Origin: Betaproteobacteria bacterium
GTDB lineage: Bacteria; Pseudomonadota; Gammaproteobacteria; Burkholderiales; Ga0077523
Assembly (NCBI GenBank): GCA_016713305.1
Contig: JADJPK010000022.1
Coordinates: 1-64,000 of the forward strand
Direction: 5' to 3'
Length of the DNA: 64,000 nt
Positions within the stretch are counted from its first letter, which is position 1. Every line of letters begins with the position of its first letter. The position numbers and the translations under genes were made by a program. The notes beneath the pieces were generated by a model that made no database searches, was not told the DNA's origin, and saw only the letters and a program-made list of their open reading frames with translations. Shown piece by piece: positions 9,305-17,286 of this stretch.

Positions 9305-9562
9305 CGTTCACGACTCCGGCAGAGAAGTAATGGTGCAAGCGTAGCACCGCAGCGCACCAATGCGGCGCTCTCGACGGGCTGTCGTTTGGTTCTCTGTTGC
9401 GCAGAGGGGAAAAAGGCGCTTTCCCAGAGGGAAAAGTGGCTCGAAGCTCTTGTCATGCTGGGGCGAATTGTGCATTCTCGCAGCCGCGCTAGCGCTCCTG
9501 ACGCAGAGCCACCTAGACAACGTCACCATCGCATACTCATTCTGAGATTGGAGGCATCACAA
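9305..9562. other. Intergenic region between divergent genes
   Basis: These 258 bases separate the secreted-protein gene (minus) from the SWIB gene (plus). The half nearer the SWIB gene is less GC-rich and holds its ribosome site GGAGG about ten bases before ATG 9563. No promoter hexamers stand out with certainty. Confidence 0.4.
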
Positions 9563-10006
9563 ATGGCCGTGAGCAAGAAACCCGCTGCGAAGAAACCCGC
9601 CGCCAAGCCTGCAGCCAAGAAGGCCGCAGCTCCCGCGAAGAAGCCCGCAGCGAAGAAAGCTGCGCCAGCCAAGAAAACCGCCGCAGCTCCTGCCAAGAAG
9701 GCCGCTGCAGCTCCTGCCAAGAAGGCCGCTCCTGCGAAGAAGCCCGCTGCAAAGCGGACACCCAACGCCGCGTTCATGAAGCCCATGACCCCGAGCGCCA
9801 CGCTCGCCGCTGTCATCGGCGACAAGGCGGTGCCCCGCACCGAAGTCACGAAGAAGGTCTGGGACTACATCAAGAAGAACAACCTTCAGGACGCCAAGAA
9901 CAAGCGCATGATCAATGCGGACGACAAGCTGAAGGCCGTTTTTGCGGGCAAGAAGCAGGTGTCGATGTTCGAGATGACCAAGCTGGTGAGCGCGCACCTG
10001 AGCTGA
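9563..10006 (+). CDS. SWIB/MDM2-domain protein with histone-H1-like Lys-Ala-Pro tail
   Basis: A 147-residue protein from ATG 9563 after GGAGG. Residues 1-68 are repeats of AAKK, PAKK and APAKK units, like bacterial histone-H1 homologues. Residues 69-147 form a SWIB domain (FMKPMTPSATLAAVIG ... EVTKKVWDYIKKNNLQD ... MFEMTKLVSAHLS). In eukaryotes SWIB occurs in chromatin remodelling complexes. Stand-alone bacterial versions are found in many proteobacteria and Chlamydia, where a nucleoid-binding role is assumed. The basic tail should bind DNA. It is followed by a strong terminator, so it is probably monocistronic. Confidence 0.88.
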   Translation: MAVSKKPAAKKPAAKPAAKKAAAPAKKPAAKKAAPAKKTAAAPAKKAAAAPAKKAAPAKKPAAKRTPNAAFMKPMTPSATLAAVIGDKAVPRTEVTKKVWDYIKKNNLQDAKNKRMINADDKLKAVFAGKKQVSMFEMTKLVSAHLS

Positions 10007-10058
10007 TTCACCGCGTCGCTGTCGTGCGTCGGTTAGGAGGCCGGCGCAGGATGAGAAA

Positions 10059-10087
10059 AGCCGGACTTCGAGGTCCGGCTTTTTTTT
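10059..10087 (+). terminator. Rho-independent terminator after the SWIB gene
   Basis: Perfect 8-bp stem AGCCGGAC / GTCCGGCT with loop TTCGAG, followed by a run of seven further T residues. It ends the plus-strand SWIB transcript. Confidence 0.9.
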
Positions 10088-10211
10088 GGCTTCAGGTTGC
10101 CTTGTGCGAACCCTCCTCAGTCTGCGGGGACTGCCGGACCGCCGTCGCGCATTGATACGGCAGGAGCCGGGCCGGCTTGCCGCCGCGCACGGAAGGAGGA
10201 AGGCGGAGTGA

Positions 10212-11210
10212 CTACCGGTGATACCCGGTGACGTGCTCCACCTCGTTGCGAGACCCCAGGAAGACGGCCACTCTCTGGTGCAGCTTCTCCGGCTGGATGT
10301 CGAGTATGCGAGTCGCGCCGTCGGTGGCGGCGCCGCCCGCCTGCTCCACGATGAAGGCCATCGGATTGGCTTCGTACATGAGCCGCAGCTTGCCCGGCTT
10401 GCCGGGTTCCCGGGCGTCGCGGGGATACATGAAGATTCCTCCCCGCGTGAGCGTCCGGTGAACGTCGGCGACCATCGACGCCACCCAGCGCATGTTGAAG
10501 TCCTTGCCCCGCGGACCGGTCTTGCCGGCGAGCAGTTCGTCCACGTAGCGGCGTACCGGCGGTTCCCAGTGCCGCATGTTGGACATGTTGATGGAGAACT
10601 CCTTCGTATCGGCCGGAATCTGCATGTCGCGCTGCGTCAGCACGAAGCTTCCCAGTTCGCGGTCGAGAGTGAAGCAGTTCACCCCATCTCCGAGCGTGAG
10701 TACCAGCATCGTGTTCGGACCGTAGACGGCGTAGCCTGCGCACACCTGACGCGTTCCCGGCTGAAGGAAGTGCTGTTCCTGCGGCGTGCCTGCACCCTCG
10801 GGGCAGCGCAGCACGGAGAAGATGGTTCCCACGGAAACGTTCACGTCGATGTTGGACGATCCGTCCAGCGGATCGAACAACAGAAGATATTCACCTTTCG
10901 GATAGCGGTTGGGAATCGCGTAAGGCAGGTCCATTTCCTCCGATGCCATCGCAGCAAGATGGCCGCCCCACTCGTTGGCCTCCAGCAGGATCTCGTTGGA
11001 AATGACGTCCAGCTTCTTCTGCACCTCGCCCTGGACGTTCTCCGATTCCGCGCTCCCCAGCACTCCGGCGAGACTGCCCTTGCCGATGGCGATGCTGATC
11101 GCCTTGCATGCGCGCGCCACGACCTCGATGAGCAGGCGCAGATCCGCCTGTATGAGCTGCTTCTCGCGCTGCCGCTCGATGAGGAACTGTGTGAGGGTGA
11201 TTCTTCTCAT
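10212..11210 (-). CDS. fbp: Fructose-1,6-bisphosphatase, class I
   Basis: A 332-residue protein from ATG 11210 (MRRITLTQFL). It hydrolyses fructose-1,6-bisphosphate to fructose-6-phosphate in gluconeogenesis or the Calvin cycle. The metal/phosphate motif FDPLDGSSNIDVNVSVGT is present, as are the substrate segments TRGGIFMYP and MYEANPMAFIVEQAGG and the acidic loop MASEEMD. Length and motif order are those of proteobacterial class I enzymes. No other carbon-fixation gene is adjacent, so the gluconeogenic role is the safer reading. Confidence 0.96.
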   Translation of the reverse strand: MRRITLTQFLIERQREKQLIQADLRLLIEVVARACKAISIAIGKGSLAGVLGSAESENVQGEVQKKLDVISNEILLEANEWGGHLAAMASEEMDLPYAIPNRYPKGEYLLLFDPLDGSSNIDVNVSVGTIFSVLRCPEGAGTPQEQHFLQPGTRQVCAGYAVYGPNTMLVLTLGDGVNCFTLDRELGSFVLTQRDMQIPADTKEFSINMSNMRHWEPPVRRYVDELLAGKTGPRGKDFNMRWVASMVADVHRTLTRGGIFMYPRDAREPGKPGKLRLMYEANPMAFIVEQAGGAATDGATRILDIQPEKLHQRVAVFLGSRNEVEHVTGYHR

Positions 11211-11303
11211 TGTCTTCTCGTGGTTGGGTTGATCACGCCGCTTTCGTAACGGCGGCATGGCGTCCGACTGTAGTGGTCGTCGCACCGGGGCTCTTGATGT
11301 GCA

Positions 11304-12203
11304 TCATGACCTTGTGGATGCTCCCGCATCCGCGAGACTCGTGCACGCGGGGTCGAATGCATCGACGAATCGATCTTTCAGCGCCTGCAGCGCGTCGCGC
11401 GCCCGGCTCAATTCATCCGTGGAGAGTTCGTATACCCACACCGTGTGGGGTTTGACCGATTCCACCGCCACGTACACGAAACGGGGCTGCCTGCCAGTGA
11501 GCTGAGCCACGGCTTCCACGTAGTGGGCGGCCTGAAGGTCATATCCATATCGCCGGCGCGACCGCGCGAACTGCGATATGCGGGGGTCCTGCGCGGTCTT
11601 CAATTCGAGGATGACGTCTGCCGAGAAGCAGTCTGGCCGGCCCTTCCAGCGGCCTCCGGAACGATCGGTCCAGTAGATCGACAGTTCCTTTTCGCCGTCC
11701 GCAAGCCATCGGGAAAGCGGCGCGCGCGAGTACTGCAGGATGCCGTTGCGCATCGCTTCGAGAGACGCGCAGGTATCGGCAGAAAGCCACGTACGCCCTG
11801 CAGGGTCGCTGCCGGTCGAGTCCCGGGGAGGCTCGCCGACGGTACCGGCCGCGAAATAGTGGTCGCCGAATCGGTCCGGTTCCAGCAGCAGGGCGTGCAA
11901 GGCATCGCCGATCGTCGCTTCCTTGGGTACCGGGGAAGGCGTCAGGACCGAGGGACTGGCGCCGGAACGCGCGAATCGCCGAAGCACGGAAGAAGAGACG
12001 TAGTCCAGCCGCTCCAGGTAGTTGGCCAGGGGTTCTCGCCTCGAGAAGCAGGCGGACTGGACTGCCGGAGCCGTGTTCACGTCTGCCGCAAGAGCAGATC
12101 GGGGGGGAAGGTCGCGGTCAAGGAACGGCTCCTGCAGAACGTGGTTGGCGGGCGGGTTGATCGCCCGGCGGGCTGCCCGCCGGTGGGCTCCATCGGAAGA
12201 CAT
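11304..12203 (-). CDS. PD-(D/E)XK nuclease-like protein (RecE/exonuclease VIII-type domain)
   Basis: About 299 residues from ATG 12203. A TTG at 12347 overlaps the preceding TPR stop (TTGA) and could be the true coupled start, but the added N-terminus is Arg/Pro-rich and not family-like. The nuclease core is clear: EATIGDALHALLLEPDRF, then KGRPDCFSADVILELKTAQD (D and ExK of the PD-(D/E)XK site), then YDLQAAHYVEAV. This is the arrangement in PDDEXK-like domains of phage RecE-type exonucleases (DUF3799). No RecT partner or other phage gene is near. The role may be DNA repair or a relic of phage recombination. Confidence 0.7.
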   Translation of the reverse strand: MSSDGAHRRAARRAINPPANHVLQEPFLDRDLPPRSALAADVNTAPAVQSACFSRREPLANYLERLDYVSSSVLRRFARSGASPSVLTPSPVPKEATIGDALHALLLEPDRFGDHYFAAGTVGEPPRDSTGSDPAGRTWLSADTCASLEAMRNGILQYSRAPLSRWLADGEKELSIYWTDRSGGRWKGRPDCFSADVILELKTAQDPRISQFARSRRRYGYDLQAAHYVEAVAQLTGRQPRFVYVAVESVKPHTVWVYELSTDELSRARDALQALKDRFVDAFDPACTSLADAGASTRS

Positions 12204-12343
12204 CCGGCCCGCGGGCGGCAACTGCCGGGCAGGTTCATCTGCCCGGGGGGACGAACATTCTATCCGTCTCCAGACGAACGGCGCGGCAGGCTTGTACGGC
12301 CTGGCGTGCCGGCTCGCGCGGGGAATCGCACGGGCATCCGTCG

Positions 12344-12874
12344 TCAATGCAGTTCCGCCAGACGTTGCCGGGCTTCGCCAAGATGGGGATGAATGCGCAG
12401 CGCGGTCTCAAAGGCGAAAGCCGCCGCCTCGCGCTCGCCCTGGGCCAGCAGAACTTCCGCTGCTGAGCACATGGCACCGAAGTGCCGCGGTTCGCGCAGC
12501 AGCACTTCGTACACGGTACGAAGGCACTCGTCGTCGCGCTCCTGCATGTAATAGAGCGTTGCCCGCTTGTTCCACGCTTCCGCGTACTCCGGTACTGCCC
12601 TGACCAGCAGTGACAGCCGCGTTTCGGCGATGTCGTGGCAGTGCGTCGCGATCTCGGTCACCGCACGGTCAAGATGTCTCGCTGCCCGGCAATGGGGGTG
12701 ATGCATCCACAACGCCCAGATCTTCCGTTCCGCCTCATCCGCCCCGGCAGCCGAACTGCAGGCCGACAGCACGGTGAACAGCGGGTCGAGGGCGGAAGGA
12801 AGGCTTGATGCCGGTCTGCGTCTCCCGCTCGAGGCCACGAGTTCCAGGATGGACGATGCGCCGCCGTAGGACAT
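12344..12874 (-). CDS. TPR-repeat protein
   Basis: A 176-residue protein from ATG 12874. It has a helical N-terminus (LDPLFTVLSACSSAAGADEAERKIWALW) followed by about three tetratricopeptide-like units, including EYAEAWNKRATLYYMQERDDE and PRHFGAMCSAAEVLLAQGE. The LDPLF...AERKIW..W / EAWNKRAT pattern belongs to a conserved proteobacterial TPR family of unknown role. No clear signal peptide is seen, although some relatives are exported. Its stop overlaps a possible TTG start of the nuclease gene, suggesting one transcript. Confidence 0.75.
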   Translation of the reverse strand: MSYGGASSILELVASSGRRRPASSLPSALDPLFTVLSACSSAAGADEAERKIWALWMHHPHCRAARHLDRAVTEIATHCHDIAETRLSLLVRAVPEYAEAWNKRATLYYMQERDDECLRTVYEVLLREPRHFGAMCSAAEVLLAQGEREAAAFAFETALRIHPHLGEARQRLAELH

Positions 12875-13071
12875 GATTGCTCGCGCTCAACCGATGATGG
12901 CGGATGCCATGCAGGTCTCGGGCCAGGGCGGCACGCGCTCGAGGCGAGAATCCGCCCGAACGCGCAGCTGGAGAATCGCGCACGGGCGCGCGACTTGAAC
13001 AATTCTTGCGGCGCCCCCATCGTTATGCCGGCCCGCACCCGATTCCAGGCCTCAACCCGAAGGAGAACATC

Positions 13072-13575
13072 ATGGCCAAGAAAGACTCCCCCGCCTCAGC
13101 GCGGTCCATTGACATCGGCATCTCCACGAAGGATCGCGCCGCGATCGCGGAGGGACTCAGCAAAGTGCTGGCCGACACGTACACGCTCTATCTGACGACC
13201 CACAATTTTCACTGGAACGTGACGGGTCCCCAGTTCAACGCCCTGCACGCGATGTTCATGACCCAGTACACCGAGCTCTGGAATGCGGTCGACCCCATTG
13301 CCGAACGCATCCGGTCACTGGGTTTCGTTGCTCCGGGATCCTATGCAAGTTTCGGCAAACTGAGCGCGCTGCCCGATGCTCCTCAAACGCCTCCCAAGGC
13401 CACGAAGATGGTGGAGATCCTGGCAAAGGGACATGAAGCGGTGGCCAGAACCGCCCGGGAAGTCTTCGAGATTGCCGACAAGGCCAGTGATCAACCGACC
13501 GCAGACCTGCTGACCCAGCGCATGGACGTGCATGAGAAAACGGCCTGGATGCTGAGGGTGTTGCTGGAAGATTGA
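13072..13575 (+). CDS. dps: Dps / ferritin-like DNA-protecting protein
   Basis: A 167-residue protein from ATG 13072, with AAGGAG upstream. A flexible Lys-containing N-terminus (MAKKDSPASA) is followed by the Dps fold with ferroxidase-site segments THNFHWNVTGPQF and the downstream D/E ligands in ELWNAVDPIAERI. Dps oxidises ferrous iron with hydrogen peroxide inside a 12-mer and binds DNA in stress. It is a single gene. Confidence 0.95.
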   Translation: MAKKDSPASARSIDIGISTKDRAAIAEGLSKVLADTYTLYLTTHNFHWNVTGPQFNALHAMFMTQYTELWNAVDPIAERIRSLGFVAPGSYASFGKLSALPDAPQTPPKATKMVEILAKGHEAVARTAREVFEIADKASDQPTADLLTQRMDVHEKTAWMLRVLLED

Positions 13576-13763
13576 CAGGCCCCGCGTACGAACCAGCGCC
13601 CATGATCCGCGCGGGATCCGCCCTTCCTTGCGCCGGGAGCGGACACGGGACGGGCGGTCGCAGCTCGTGATCGGAGCACCGGGATTGGAGTAAGCTCCGT
13701 TCGATCCGTGGGCCGCCGTACAGAGCGGAACAAAGCCCCACGCAGCCAGTCAAGGAGACCTCC

Positions 13764-14174
13764 ATGATCCGGTTGCTCGTTGCTGTTGGTCTTGCGCTAT
13801 GGGCCGTTTCCTCGGGCGCGACGCACGTGGGGCTGCTGGCCGGCACCATGCCCCGGCTCCTCTCCCCGGAGGAGTTCAACAAGCGCGAAGTTGAGGCCTA
13901 CGCCGGGGCGGTCGCGCGAAGACTGGTCCAGGATCAGCGTTACCCCAGCGAAGCGCTCCGGCGCGCATTGCAGGGAACCGTCCGGATCGATCTCACCATC
14001 GGCAGGGACGGCCGCGTTCGTGCCGTTCGCGTGACGGGTTCCAGCGGTCACCCGGTCCTGGACGAGGCCGCCATCTACAGGGGGCGCACGGTCGAAGGAT
14101 TGCCGCCGCCGCCCCCGTTGCTGAGGGGCCGGGAATTCCATCTCGCCCTCCCGGTCACATTCAGGCTCGAATAG
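13764..14174 (+). CDS. TonB C-terminal-domain protein
   Basis: A 136-residue protein from ATG 13764 after AAGGAG. An N-terminal signal or anchor (MIRLLVAVGLALWAVSSGA) is followed directly by a TonB C-terminal domain: RYPSEALRRALQGTVRIDLTIGRDGRVRAVRVTGSSG, HPVLDEAAI, and a Pro-rich PPPPPLL near the end. The long periplasm-spanning Pro segment of real TonB is missing and no exbB/exbD are nearby. It is more likely a TonB-like periplasmic protein than the main energy transducer. Confidence 0.8.
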   Translation: MIRLLVAVGLALWAVSSGATHVGLLAGTMPRLLSPEEFNKREVEAYAGAVARRLVQDQRYPSEALRRALQGTVRIDLTIGRDGRVRAVRVTGSSGHPVLDEAAIYRGRTVEGLPPPPPLLRGREFHLALPVTFRLE

Positions 14175-14191
14175 CGGATCCCGCCCGCCGG

Positions 14192-14689
14192 TCACACGCC
14201 GGAGCGCGTTCGGCGCGCGCCCAGATGGTCGATGCTCCGCCTGCCCGCACCCCGGCGGATCAGCGGTATGAGCATGGCCACGTAGATCAGCGGCAGGTTC
14301 CAGCCGTTGTCGCATACGTTGTATCCGTGGCCCGCATGCACCGCGGACCAGGCGACAGCGGTGACGATGATCAGGCTCACGGCCCAGAATCGGGTTGCCA
14401 GGCCGATGGCGAGGCACAACGCCCCGAGGAGTTCGCTCCATGTGGCGAGCTGCCAACTCAGCTCCGAAGGAAGCAGCGAAAACGGTGGCGGGAAGTCCTC
14501 GCGAATCTCGTGAAACCAGTTTGAGCCGGTGAATTTTTCCACGCCGGACTCCCAGAACTCCCAGGCAAGCAGCAAGCGAAGACTCGAGTGTGCGATCCAG
14601 TCTCCAGCCTCGTTCAGACCTCGAAGCACCGGTTCGAACAGTCTCGACAAGGAAAGGAATACCGGGTGGTCGGCTGCGTTCGTGTTCAT
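14192..14689 (-). CDS. DoxX-family membrane protein
   Basis: A 165-residue protein from ATG 14689. Four hydrophobic segments are visible (LRLLLAWEFWESGVEKF, LATWSELLGALCLAIGLA, FWAVSLIIVTAVAWSAV, NLPLIYVAMLIPLI). The pattern ARLLLGWEFL.SG.EK...PENW of the DoxX family fits its first half. DoxX proteins are small membrane proteins with poorly defined redox or envelope roles. It converges on the TonB-like gene with 17 bases between stops. Confidence 0.85.
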   Translation of the reverse strand: MNTNAADHPVFLSLSRLFEPVLRGLNEAGDWIAHSSLRLLLAWEFWESGVEKFTGSNWFHEIREDFPPPFSLLPSELSWQLATWSELLGALCLAIGLATRFWAVSLIIVTAVAWSAVHAGHGYNVCDNGWNLPLIYVAMLIPLIRRGAGRRSIDHLGARRTRSGV

Positions 14690-14882
14690 TGGTTGGCTCC
14701 TGGCTGCGATGGCGCGTTGTACGAAGCGGGTCGTCCGTTGGATGCGGTCCGGACCTTGCCGCGGGTTGCCACGACGTGTCGCCGCCTGGTCACGGCGACT
14801 GAGCCGATATCGATGACCTGACGGGATGAACCGGGGAGAGACAGGCGGGCCGTGGGCAAACGGTCTGTCCTGTGCAAGACGG

Positions 14883-14915
14883 AAAAAAACCCCGTCATCT
14901 TTCGATGGCGGGGTT
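14883..14915 (-). terminator. Rho-independent terminator of the small membrane-protein gene
   Basis: An 11-bp stem (AACCCCGCCAT / ATGACGGGGTT on the minus strand, one G-U pair) with a 6-base loop, followed on the minus strand by a run of T residues. It lies 21 bases beyond the stop at 14936. Confidence 0.88.
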
Positions 14916-14935
14916 CCTTGCGGCGGCTTGCGCGC

Positions 14936-15067
14936 TTACTGAGGTGCGCCTTGAGCCTTCCAGCGCTCCGCATTGACCCGCTCCTGCTCCTTGGAGAAGG
15001 AAAGGACCCAGTAGAGGCATCCGAGTACGACGGCCAGCGGCGCGCCGAGAAGAATGATCGGTGTCAT
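14936..15067 (-). CDS. Small membrane protein (43 residues)
   Basis: ATG 15067 to TAA 14936. The protein starts MTPIILLGAPLAVVLGCLYW, one transmembrane helix, and continues with an amphipathic, charged tail (SFSKEQERVNAERWKAQGAPQ). It is supported as a real gene by good codon usage and a strong terminator immediately downstream in the same direction. I do not recognise the family. Size and shape recall small accessory subunits of membrane complexes, but nothing nearby names a partner. Confidence 0.65.
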   Translation of the reverse strand: MTPIILLGAPLAVVLGCLYWVLSFSKEQERVNAERWKAQGAPQ

Positions 15068-15448
15068 GTTCAGGAAACTCCAGATGGTTTTGTTCGGAAC
15101 AGCTGCTTCGGCCACGCGCGTTCAGGAGGGCATTCGAAGCGGGGTCGAGGGTAGCACAGCGGACGCCGCTTCCGGTGCTTCCGAACCATGCCTGCCTCGG
15201 AAAGCGGTCGATGGCGTGGGAGCCCGAAAAAGGAGAGGCCGGGAGAGGCTTTGACGGTGTCAAAAAACGAAACGAATCAAGGCCTCGCGATAGCGTCGAA
15301 AGGCCTTACACGAAGTTGCCGAGACTGCTGGCAATTGGTGTTTTATTAATACAAATCAATAAATTAACGCGTTGGCTCAAGAACTGCTTCTCGCTCGGAA
15401 AACTCGGCGCTGCGCTTGTGGCTGGCTGAGCAGACCCAGGAGTGATTC
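15068..15448. other. Intergenic region, partly AT-rich
   Basis: These 381 bases lie between divergent genes. 15330-15372 is strikingly AT-rich for this genome (GTTTTATTAATACAAATC and AATAAATTAAC), and a 7-bp inverted repeat AAGGCCT/AGGCCTT lies at 15279-15285 and 15301-15307. It probably carries the promoter region of the PEP-CTERM gene at 15449. No gene is seen. Confidence 0.5.
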
Positions 15449-16096
15449 ATGAAGAAGACGCTGTTTGCCGCTGCCCTCGCCGCGGCTCTGTCCGCGGGAA
15501 CCGGTCTCGCGGGCGCAACGACGACGGTGGTTATCGACGACTTTTCTGTCGATCAGGGTCCGGTTCAGGACCTGTCCGTGGATGGTTTGGCGGTCGTCGA
15601 CCTGATCCCCGGAGTGCGTTCGATCAGCACCAATCTGTCGGCACGGCAGGGGGGGGTGTTCAACGCAGTGGAAGTCGCGGAGGGACTGCTCGAGGTCGCC
15701 AACGGGGCAGGCGAGAACAGCGAAGTCCGGATCACCTACGATCTCACCTCCGACCTGGTTCCGGTCAACGCCACGAACATCGTCTTCACCTACGGCATCG
15801 CCCGCGCCGATGCCAATCTCATCACCATCCGGTTCCTCCTGAACGATCAGGAGATCGCCAAGTCGCTGGTCCCGGCAAATTCCGAGAACCTCGAACTGGA
15901 CTTCGTGTCCACGGTGCCGGTGCTCAAGAACGACAGGTTCGAGATGGTGCTGGCGGGTGCGGCCGGCTGGGATGTGGCGCTGGACCGCGTTGCGGTCAGC
16001 TACGATCCTGCACCGGTACCCGAACCTGCGACGGTGGGTATGCTCGGCCTGGGTCTCGCTGCACTGGGGCTCTGGTCGAGACGCCGCGCGGTCTGA
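15449..16096 (+). CDS. PEP-CTERM sorting-domain protein
   Basis: A 215-residue protein from ATG 15449. Signal peptide MKKTLFAAALAAALSAGTGLAGA, a beta-rich middle of unknown function (TTVVIDDFSVDQGPVQDL...), and the sorting tail VPEPATVGMLGLGLAALGLW followed by SRRR: PEP motif, hydrophobic helix, Arg cluster. Such proteins are exported, then cut and anchored or released by an exosortase; the one at 62.7-63.6 kb (EpsH/XrtB) is the natural candidate. The middle resembles other DUF-type PEP-CTERM proteins only in general. Confidence 0.9.
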   Translation: MKKTLFAAALAAALSAGTGLAGATTTVVIDDFSVDQGPVQDLSVDGLAVVDLIPGVRSISTNLSARQGGVFNAVEVAEGLLEVANGAGENSEVRITYDLTSDLVPVNATNIVFTYGIARADANLITIRFLLNDQEIAKSLVPANSENLELDFVSTVPVLKNDRFEMVLAGAAGWDVALDRVAVSYDPAPVPEPATVGMLGLGLAALGLWSRRRAV

Positions 16097-16111
16097 ACCC
16101 AGAGAATCCGC

Positions 16112-16149
16112 GAAACGAAAATGCCCGGCTTGCCGGGCATTTTCGTTTC
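16112..16149. terminator. Bidirectional terminator
   Basis: Perfect 18-bp inverted repeat (GAAACGAAAATGCCCGGC and its complement) around TT, with A-rich left and T-rich right flanks built into the stem. It serves the PEP-CTERM gene (plus) and the convergent cupin gene (minus). Confidence 0.9.
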
Positions 16150-16166
16150 TGGCGACGGCGCGCTCT

Positions 16167-16535
16167 TCAGGCCGGTCTGGTCTCGAAATCCGCTGGCATC
16201 ACGATCTCGATGAGTTCGAGATCGTCCGAATGACCCAGTTCGGTGTGCTTGATGCCGGGTGCCTGATGCACGCACGACCCGGCGGTGAGCGTGACCTCGC
16301 CGACGCCCTCGTAGTCGAACTTGATCCAGCCCTTCAAAACGTAAACCATCTGGAACTGCACCACGTGCATGTGCCGGCTCGGTTGTGCCTCGGTACCTGG
16401 CTTGGCCCGGATGACATGCGCAACCACCTTGCCGTCTGTCGATGCGCGAATGCCAAGGTCCCGGTACTGGAAGAAAGGCCGGAGCCCGTCGTCGCAGAAT
16501 TCGCTCGTGTCGAGGTGGCTGACCGAGAATCGCAT
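16167..16535 (-). CDS. Cupin-domain protein
   Basis: A 122-residue protein from ATG 16535. A single cupin beta-barrel is visible: KPGTEAQPSRHMHVVQFQMVYVLKGWIKFDYEG (motif 1 with His residues) and GSCVHQAPGIKHTELGHSDDLELIEIVMP (motif 2). The metal-binding His pattern H.H...Q.....G / H is roughly kept. The substrate is unknown; such small cupins may be dioxygenases, isomerases or binding proteins. It is transcribed away from plsY. Confidence 0.8.
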   Translation of the reverse strand: MRFSVSHLDTSEFCDDGLRPFFQYRDLGIRASTDGKVVAHVIRAKPGTEAQPSRHMHVVQFQMVYVLKGWIKFDYEGVGEVTLTAGSCVHQAPGIKHTELGHSDDLELIEIVMPADFETRPA

Positions 16536-16682
16536 GCTTCCTCCGTGGGCTATCCTTTGAATGACCGAAGCAATGATAGACCGGGATCGCGCGAGGCTGC
16601 GGCGACAGCTGCGAGGCGCGCCTGCCGGCAATGACGGTCAGGTCTCGATGCGGATCGACTTCATCTTCCTTGACATAGACTC

Positions 16683-17282
16683 ATGCAAATCCTCCTGCTG
16701 CTCGTCGCCGGCTATCTCGTCGGGTCTCTCTCGTTCGCGGTGATCGTCAGTCGCCTCATGGGGCTGCCTGATCCGCATACCTACGGATCAGGCAATCCGG
16801 GTGCGACGAACGTGCTTCGCTCAGGGAGCAAGAAGGCCGCGATCCTCACATTGCTGGGCGATGCCCTGAAGGGCCTGGCGGTGGTCCTCTTCGCGTCTGC
16901 CTGGGGCAAGGATTCCGGATCTCAGGAATGGGTGCCGGCTCTGGCGGGGCTCGCCGCCTTCATCGGGCATCTGTTCCCGGTCTACTTCGGCTTCAAGGGG
17001 GGGAAAGGGGTTGCGACGGCCGCCGGAGTGCTGTTTGGCGTGTCAGCATGGACCGGTCTGTCCGTGCTGGCAGTCTGGGGAATCACGTTTGCGGCCACAC
17101 GGATTTCTTCGGTAGGCGCTCTCGCCGCAGCTGCCGCCGCCCCCGTGGCCACTTGGATCTTCGGCCGCTCGCCGGCCATCACCGCCTGCCCGTTGGTCAT
17201 GGCGGTGCTGCTCATCTGGCGCCACCGCGAAAACATCATGCGGTTGCGGTCCGGCAACGAGCGGAAGACCGCGTCTCGCTGA
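16683..17282 (+). CDS. plsY: Glycerol-3-phosphate acyltransferase PlsY
   Basis: A 199-residue integral membrane protein from ATG 16683. It transfers the acyl group from acyl-phosphate to glycerol-3-phosphate, the first step of phospholipid synthesis. The three family motifs are present: SYGSGNPGATNVLR-type (YGSGNPGATNVLRSG), GHLFPVYFGFKGGKGVATAAG, and a C-terminal RHRENIMRL. Several membrane helices are visible. It converges on tsaD with four bases between stops. Confidence 0.96.
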   Translation: MQILLLLVAGYLVGSLSFAVIVSRLMGLPDPHTYGSGNPGATNVLRSGSKKAAILTLLGDALKGLAVVLFASAWGKDSGSQEWVPALAGLAAFIGHLFPVYFGFKGGKGVATAAGVLFGVSAWTGLSVLAVWGITFAATRISSVGALAAAAAAPVATWIFGRSPAITACPLVMAVLLIWRHRENIMRLRSGNERKTASR

Positions 17283-17286
17283 CACC

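Noticed and set aside
9580..9765. Tandem GCxAAGAAG-type repeats that could suggest a CRISPR or satellite array
   Set aside because: They are in-frame codons for the Lys-Ala-Pro tail; unit length varies and there are no spacers.
12204..12347. Longer N-terminus of the nuclease from TTG 12347
   Set aside because: The overlap with the TPR stop is attractive, but the added residues are Arg/Pro-rich and lie outside the domain. It is kept as an alternative only.
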